From Ceratobasidium sp. AG-K (Eukaryota; Basidiomycota; Agaricomycetes; Cantharellales; Ceratobasidiaceae), in NCBI GenBank assembly GCA_037039685.1, contig JAWNGF010000005.1, positions 2,976,001 to 3,040,000 of the forward strand: a stretch of 64,000 nt of DNA, in the 5' to 3' direction. Both the position numbers and the translations under genes were made by a program. Of the stretch, positions 57,344 through 64,000 are shown piece after piece. The notes under the pieces are model-generated. The model was not told the origin of the DNA, ran no database searches, and saw nothing but the letters and a program-made list of their open reading frames with translations. The stretch's first letter is position 1. Every line of letters starts with the position of its first letter.

Positions 57344-58483
57344 ATGGCTGATCCTCAACAACCTGCTAGCTCGACGTCTTCGACTCACTCGACGACCGTC
57401 AGGATTGCAAAGTCGGCTCAGGAAGCGTTAGTCGAGACACTGAAATATCTAAAGTATATGTCTCCCTGTTGCTAGAGGCCACTTCAGCTAAACTAAGCTG
57501 CTTTTTAGCGAGGCGGAGATCAAACATGGAAATTATTCTGTGATTCGGCATACTCGACCCTTCGTTTTGTATCAAGGATCAAATACCATTGTTCCGATTT
57601 CCGTATTTGGGCCGGAACCGTTACCCAAGGATAGGCGTGTATTTCTTCAAAGAAGGGGATATCGAACGGGTTTGCTGTAAGTGGCATAGCACGTTCAAGT
57701 CAAATCATCGCTAATTTACGGGTAATAGTGGGTGGACTTTTGGCGGATGGCTCGGCGGTTCAAAGCTTCCTGGGCTGGACGTGACTCCAGTATCAACTGA
57801 AAGCTGGAGCAGACCAAAAACCCTTTCATCCAAACAGCAAACCCAAATCGACAAGGATAATTCTCGCCTTTTCTATTCGTCCGAGGCAGCCAAATCCTCA
57901 GATGCGCCCAAGTCCCGCCTTCTCGAGACATTGCTCGTGCATATCCCCGTTCGTTCCGGAGATGGCTACTTTCGACTTCGGATTACCTCATCCAATGGAA
58001 AGAAGACGATCGCCGAAAGCCCGGTGTTCCGCGTTGGAAGTCTGACATGGTCCAGTGCTCATCCACAAGGGGCCACTCCGCTCGGCCTGGTCCCCGAAAT
58101 GGGGGCACGGTCCGCGTTTTTGGCAGGTCAGACTGCAGCATGGGCGGCTTTTTATGCCGCGTTCCCGTTCCTGAAGATAAGTCAAATGGTTCCAGGACTA
58201 GGGGTCTGGAGTCAGCGAGCGCTGCAGTGGGCATATACTGCGGCCGGTGGAGATGCAAAGCGACAAGAGCTGGATGAACGATTTAGGGTTAGCGAGAGCT
58301 TGCGAAAGGCAAATGATAGGTGAGATAATTCAATATGTGAGAGCGGACTGGGCTTATAGACAATTCCGTAGAATGTACAAGGAGGTGCCGTTTGGAGCCG
58401 CGGGCATACGAACCGCGGCCGACTTGATGGCTGACGACCAAGCTGGTCCTGGAGGGGTTTCATATGATCGGTCAAAGGAATAA
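57344..58483 (+). CDS. Conserved fungal protein of unknown function
   Basis: Four exons give about 340 residues, starting MADPQQPASSTSSTHSTTVR at 57344. Further segments are NEAEIKHGNYSVIRHTRPFV, GWTFGGWLGGSKLPGLDV, VHIPVRSGDGYFRLRITSSN, SPVFRVGSLTWSSAHPQGAT and GLVPEMGARSAFLAGQTAAW. The last exon, after a 40-nt intron near 58321-58360, is QFRRMYKEVPFGAAGIRTAA to the stop at 58483. The SPVFRVGS..WSSA.P.GA pattern is shared by a widespread group of Asco- and Basidiomycete proteins with a beta-rich middle and amphipathic C-terminal helices. I know of no established function. No signal peptide. The helix AAWAAFYAAFPFLKISQMV might associate with membrane. Confidence 0.7.
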
Positions 58484-58965
58484 TACGCAGGAAGGGGGAA
58501 GAACGGACTTGACGATTATGCACCGTAGCGTGGGGTGTAATATGCAATATACCTCTGCTAATGCGCCTGATATGCTCTCTGCTTGATTGTGGGAGTGCCG
58601 ATTCCGATCGCTTCTTTACAGGATGCGAACCCGTCGATCAGAAAAACAAACTGTAAGCAGATACAGAGACGGAATTGGCTCATAAACAATTGGCTCATAA
58701 AATAATCGACCCATAATGAATCGGTCCATAAGGATTGCCTTTGATGACCGAGCAGCACCGCAACTGGCGATGAAATTATTATGTCTAAAGGATGCTCGCA
58801 CCCGAGGTGCCCATCGGCCGCGTGGCCACCGTGCTTACGCCACGGGAAACGATCTCAAGCATCGCAATGAGACATAGGGACGCGGCTTATACATATGCTC
58901 AAGTCCGACATAAAATGCGTCTCTCCCTTATCAGGAGTGACTCTATCTTTACCGGATTCCCTCCA
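58484..58965. other. Spacer before oxidase gene
   Basis: 480 bp. It contains a short tandem repetition of TTGGCTCATAAA (58675-58700, two copies). Presumed promoter near the right end. Confidence 0.4.
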
Positions 58966-60788
58966 ATGGCCGCTCGCACTCGCTTGAGCGCCTTTCTCGC
59001 TGCCGTCCTCTTCACGGGGTTTGGTACGTCTCGCGCGACGGCTACCTGCGTAAGTTCGCTAGCAGTACTTGGTTGAGCAAAGGCTCAGTGTGTCAACCAA
59101 GTGCGATAAGCTCGAGGCAGCGACATCAAGTAATAAGGTCCTCAGGTCCAATACTTCGGACTACGAGTTAGAAAACTCCAAGTACTGGTGTTCGTAGTGC
59201 AACATCTTGTACCGCTTGCTCTGCTTACGATATCTATGACTTAGCCTTGTCCTGCGTGTTGACCCCTCAATGCGTATTCGTGCCCACCTCCTCTTCCGAT
59301 GTCTCTGCGGCAATCAAGGCCCTTACTCGCGATAGCTGTCAGTTCGCAGTTCGCAGTGGCGGGCACACTGCCAACCCAGGCTGGGCAGGGACTTCTTCAG
59401 GGGTGCTCATCTCGCTCTCAAAGCTCAACACAGTCCAAGTGAGCAATGACACCAGCTCAGTTGTCGTAGGAGCTGGAAATCACTGGGGTAATGTTTACGC
59501 GGAGACCGGTAAATATGGCGTCACCGTCCCCGGAGGCAGGTTATCCTCGGTCGGAGTTAGCGGGTTCCTACTGGGCGGTGGCTTATCGTTCCTCATGCAT
59601 CAGGTTGGGTTTGGAGCGAATAGCGTGCTCTCGTACGAGGTGGGGTTTTCTGTTGCTTCTCTCTCCACGCTCTAATCAATGTGACTACGACGTACTAGAT
59701 TGTAATGGCGGACGGCTCTGTCGTTGATGTAAACGAAGCATCTCATCCCGACCTGTTCAAGGGTCTCAAAGGCGGAACTGGGAACTTTGGCATTGTCACC
59801 AGTTTCCTCCTCAAAACTTACCCTGTCAAGAGTGTCTACGCCGGAAACCTCTACTATTCCACTGATCAATACGATAGCTTGCTCCCACTCATCGAGGCAT
59901 ATGCTCGCGACGGGGCAGAATTAGACCCCAAGTCACATGTTATCTCTTCATTCGTCAACCTTCCATCGCAGGCGATTAACATGGCTGGTTTTTACGCTTT
60001 CTATTCGGACCCGGTAACTGCACCGCCGCCAGCTCTCAAACCTTTTGCGGATATTCCAACTGTGGTAAATACCCTCGGGGTGAAAACCGCAAATGAGGCG
60101 ACGGAAGAACTGAGCGCGGGGAATTTGGAGGATCTGAGGTGCGTTTCCTCGCTAATGACTATCCTGAGGGCTGTACGAACTCACTTTGCACTGCATAGAT
60201 TCGACATGCGCGTTTACTCCATTCGCGCGGATGCTGCATTGTTCAAGAAACTTCTGGACGTATGGCAGGCTGCTTCTGATGGGCTGAACTCTACCTCGGG
60301 ATGGTTTTCGAGCATTACCTTCCAGCCAATTTCAAACAACATGATTCGTGCAAGTGACGAACGCGGTGGAAACGTCCTCGGACTACAGCCCATGGATGAC
60401 CCATTGATTAGTAGGTTTGAGTAGCTTGGCTTACTTGACAGTAGCGCTGACATCATTCAATAGTCGTGAGCTACCAGTGCACCTGGGGTTTAGCTACCGA
60501 CGACGAGAAGGTGTATACGGTGATTGACAAGATGATTGAGGACTCCGAGCAAATTGCTCAGTCGGAGGGCAAACTTGCCGACTACATGTAAGCCTGCGCT
60601 TGCCCTGATATGCCCTGACGATCGCTGATCAAAGTCAAAGCTATCTGAATTATGCGGGTGCTAATCAGCAAGTCTTCGAGTCTTACGGTCAACCTCAAGT
60701 GGACTTCCTCAAGAGTGTCAAGGCCAAGTACGACCCTGAGGGTGTGTTTACGAAGTTGTCTCCTGGAGGGTTCAAGATACCTGTATAA
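58966..60788 (+). CDS. BBE-type FAD-linked oxidase (VAO superfamily), secreted
   Basis: Signal peptide: MAARTRLSAFLAAVLFTGFG. The second exon gives STKCDKLEAATSSNKVLRSN. The PCMH-type FAD-binding domain follows: LTPQCVFVPTSSSDVSAAIK, FAVRSGGHTANPGWAGTSSG with the His expected to bind FAD covalently, VVVGAGNHWGNVYAETGKYG and GVSGFLLGGGLSFLMHQVGF. Then come KGLKGGTGNFGIVTSFLLKT and a substrate domain. The C-terminal berberine-bridge segment is YLNAYGANQ-like (YLNYAGANQQVFESYG), with FLKSVKAKYDPEGVFTKLSP and ending at 60788. The Cys that makes the second FAD bond in plant BBE has no counterpart in the VTVPGGRLS region, so mono-covalent FAD is expected. Oligosaccharide or alcohol oxidation with H2O2 release is plausible by family. 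Confidence 0.88.
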
Positions 60789-61673
60789 TTGATTATTCGT
60801 CATGTATATCTCAATTATGAAAACGTGTTTCTATTTGTAAAAACTTGACTGACGATCGAGTTCAGTAAGTTACGATTATAGCCGGTCGATTCAATTTAAA
60901 AAGGCAACAGGACAATACATATATCCGACGGAGGCGATTGCCGAACACTCATATGTACCGACACTCTGCTCGACTTCTTGGTGTCGATGCACAACGTATT
61001 AAACCATTGCCATTGCATACTTGCGCCTACATTCCGATTATACCGTGATAAATACTCGATTCCTCGACTGAGTTCGGCTAAACTTTCCGCACGGCGCGTT
61101 CAATTCAGCAAACTAACTCTGCTTAACGGACAAGCCCTTAAATACAATGCAAATATAGGCTGATTTAGGACCCCGATAAAGTTGAAGGAATTGAAAGCAA
61201 GCTATGGCACATTAATTTTTGTGTTGTGTCTAATCAGAGTGAGAAATAAACGGAGTGGGAGACCTACAATGGTACAAAGGTTGCGTATATGCGCATGCAC
61301 AAACGTAGGGTCGCCGAAACACCCAGAGCACGAGCAGACATAGGTTAAATAAGCTGCCCGTTACAAATCCCGTTACATCTCCGCATCTCGATCAAGGGAC
61401 TCCAAGTCGACAACCTCATCCCTCAGCATTAGGCGGTTCTAGGGCTACTTCATTCAGCGTTTGAAGCGCATATGTGTGTTGTATACTCCTCATTTTCCTA
61501 AGAGACACTCCCGACGACAAGAACTCCTTAAATTGTTCCCCGCAACCCAAAATCGTTGAGGATCACAAACGGCTCGACAACAGGGGGAAATCTTGGCGTG
61601 GATGAATCGCTCTAATATAAAGGACACCCCCTGCTCGCTGCGAGTGGCAACTAATCTATCACAAACCCCCTCC
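60789..61673. other. Spacer between oxidase and its pseudogene
   Basis: About 900 bp without genes. ATAGGTTAAATAA...CGTTACATC (about 61340-61380) resembles ATAGGTTAAGTAA...CGTTACATC near 63698-63727, downstream of the pseudogene. The duplicated block may therefore include 3' flanking DNA. Confidence 0.4.
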
Positions 61674-63484
61674 ATGACCACTCAACCTCGTTTAGGTACC
61701 TCTCTTGCGGGCCTTGGCACACGCGAAGGAATGAATACCTGTGTAGGATCCGTTGTTCGAATTAAATGCGCGAAAACTTAACTTGTTGTACCAAGTTCAA
61801 TCAGCTCGAGTCGGCGACATCAAAAGACAAGGTCCTCCACTTCATGTCTTCCGCCTATAAGCTGGAAAATGCGGAGTACTGGTGTACGCCTGTACTAATG
61901 TATATCATTACATGTCTAACATTTTTAATTAGCCCGACCTGCATTCTGACCCCTCAGTGTATTTTTCACCCCTACCTCCTCTTCCGATGTCTCTGCGGTA
62001 ATCAAGGTTCTTACTCGCAACAATTGTCAGTTCACGGTTCGCGGTGGTGGGCACCACTTCCAATCCAGGCTGGGCGGGAACCTCGTCCGGAGTGCTGATC
62101 TCGCTCTCAAAGCTCAACGCTGTTCAAGTGAGTGACGATGCCAGGTCGGTCGTAGTCGGCGCTGGATCTCGCTGGGACGACGTCTACGCTGAGACTGGTA
62201 AGTATGGCATTACTGTCGCTGGGGGTAGAATGTCCCCAGTCGGAGTGAGCGGGTTTCTGCTGGGCGCGGGGTTGTCATTTCTGGTGCGTCAGGTCGGCTT
62301 TGCGGGGGACAGCGTGCTTTCGTACGAGGTGATTGGTTTTGATCGATTTCTTTTCGAATTCGAGTGAGAATAACGGACATTCATAGCTTTTACTTGCCGA
62401 TGGCTCCATCATCGACGTGACCGAAACCTCCCAGCCTACCTGTTCAAAGCTCTCAAAGGGGGAAGTGGAAACTTTGGAATCGTTACCAGTTTCCGCCTTC
62501 AATCCTACTCTGTCGGCGACGTCTACGCAGGTCACCTCCACTATACACCTGATCATTATGACACTTTATTCCACTCATGGAAACCTATGCTCGTTCCGCA
62601 ACTGAATCAGATCCCAAGTCGCACGTTGTTTCTTTCTTTATCAATGTTCCATCGCAGTCACTCAGCATGGCTACCTTCTATGCGTTTCATTCGGATCCTG
62701 TTGCCACTCCACCGCCTCCAATAAGCCCTTTATGGATGTTTCGACGGCAGTGAATCCCCTCGGGGTCAAGACCGTGAAGGATGCAGTGGACGATCTCTCC
62801 GTAGGAATTACAAACGGTCAGAGGTACTTATTTCCGTAATTGCGGATAGGTTGAAAGTTGTGAAAACTTACTCCACCTCACACAGAAACAAATTTTACGG
62901 CTATTCCATCCGTGGAGATGGGATGCTATTTAAGCAACTTCACACCCTGTGGCAATCCACCACCACTGGGCTCAATTCCACCTCCGGATGGCTTTCCGGA
63001 ATGCTTTGCAGCCGGTCTCGAATAGCATGGCCCGTGCGAGCAACGAACAAGGGGGAAATGTCCTCGGCTTACAACCTATGAACGACCCACTCATCAGTAA
63101 GAATAGATATTACAGCTCAATCGAGAAATACTGACGGCATTTAATCGTCGTAAGCTACTACTTTGTCTGGAGCCTAGCGGCGGACGACGAAAAGGTATAT
63201 ACAACTATTGACTTGACAAGGTGATGGAGAACTCGAAGGAGATTGCTCGATCGCAGGGGAAACTCGCTGAATACATGCAGGTCAGGGTCTGTTGCAATAT
63301 GCCGTTATTAATTGCTGATCGGAACTGAGGTTGAAGATACCTCAATTTCGCGAGTACTAGCCAACCAGTAATTGAGTCGTACGGCCAAGCTCAATTGGAC
63401 TTCCTCAAGAGCGTCAAAGCCGGGTACGACCCAGAGGGCGCGTTCACGAAGCTGTCTCCTGGCGGATTCAAGATACCTTTGTAG
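61674..63484 (+). pseudogene. Degenerate tandem copy of the BBE-type oxidase
   Basis: This follows the gene at 58966 from start (ATGACCACTCAACCTCG versus ATGGCCGCTCGCACTCG) to end (FLKSVKAGYDPEGAFTKLSP, stop 63482-63484). Single-base insertions break the frame. One is in the LTPQCIF..PTSSSDVS block near 61965, and another in the FAD-binding GGGH..NPGWAG block near 62053. More occur near 62430-62460 and in the substrate domain. Intact stretches remain, such as VVVGAGSRWDDVYAETGKYG and GVSGFLLGAGLSFLVRQVGF. It shows no full frame under any splicing I tried, so it should be inactive. Confidence 0.85.
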
Positions 63485-64000
63485 CAGTGCGCTGCACGTA
63501 TTTTATCTTAATAATAAAAATGAAAATCTCCCTGCCAAACCTCATCGCCATTATTGAGTGAAAAGTTGTGAAACCTTATTCATACAGGTTCTATTGAAAC
63601 GAATGGAATGCAAAGAGATGTCTGGGCCCTTAAACGTATCTGGCCGCCATATATGCGTACGGACGAACGAGCGGCCATGAATAACGCCTACGCGCATATA
63701 GGTTAAGTAATCAACCTCGTTACATCATCTGGAGTTACATCAAGTTACCTCACTGTCTCCAACTTGAAATCGCGACCTCATACTTCGATAGCAGGTAATA
63801 TTGATTTTCTCATCACCCTTCAGTTCCGCATCAATTTTTTTGCAATGATATTAGGAGATTGCAGTCGATGACTATGAGCAGTGTGCCAAATTTTCCGGAG
63901 CTTTACCTATTTCCGAGTGGAATGTTTGTCCTATAGGCCAAGCAAAGGCTAGTAGCTACATAGGAGCGTACCTTATATACGAAATAATAACCGGACCACG
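63485..64000. other. Spacer to window end
   Basis: No gene seen. Confidence 0.5.

Overview
The window looks like a basidiomycete (Agaricomycetes) genome. Genes are split by many short introns of about 45-60 nt with CTAAC-type branch sites. There are chromodomain Ty3/gypsy elements, a DUF6535 membrane protein, glyoxal-oxidase and fungalysin genes, and CVNH-type lectin domains. The combination is what I would expect in Rhizoctonia/Ceratobasidiaceae, but that placement is inference. Gene coordinates span from start codon to stop codon and include introns. Junctions were read by eye from GT..AG (or GC..AG) sites and reading-frame continuity.

1-8.5 kb: a nest of three Ty3/gypsy LTR elements. Element A (1-2425, + strand, pol end, ORF3 and 3' LTR) sits inside the RNase H region of element B (2426-5227, + strand). 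B in turn abuts the gag gene of element C (5228-8491, - strand). B and C are CpG-poor, carry stops or frameshifts and look older than A. A and B both encode an extra third ORF after pol.

9-24.7 kb: a FUSC/ArAE-type membrane protein (-), a damaged old-yellow-enzyme gene (+), an RTA1-like seven-helix protein (-) and the ribosome-biogenesis factor PUF6 (-), separated by long gene-poor spacers.

25-34.2 kb: a tandem family of M36 fungalysin metalloproteases, made of one decayed fragment and two intact secreted copies, followed by a GNAT acetyltransferase (-).

34.6-42.3 kb: two tandem paralogues with an unusual architecture: N-terminal CVNH lectin-like domain, DUF2235 alpha/beta-hydrolase and C-terminal membrane anchor. 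A PQ-loop transporter follows. I consider this pair the most interesting novelty in the window.

42.8-52 kb: a GPI-type glyoxal oxidase (-), a DUF6535 protein (-), a decayed copy of the RPL23 promoter and first exon, the real RPL23 (+) and V-ATPase subunit E (-).

52-64 kb: a secreted endonuclease/phosphatase-fold enzyme fused to a jacalin-like lectin, an SGNH (phospholipase-B-like) lipase, a conserved fungal protein of unknown function, and a BBE-type FAD oxidase followed by its pseudogene copy.

There is no operon or classical secondary-metabolite cluster. Housekeeping genes (RPL23, VMA4, PUF6) are interspersed with secreted or surface enzymes that have undergone local tandem duplication: fungalysin, CVNH-DUF2235 and BBE.
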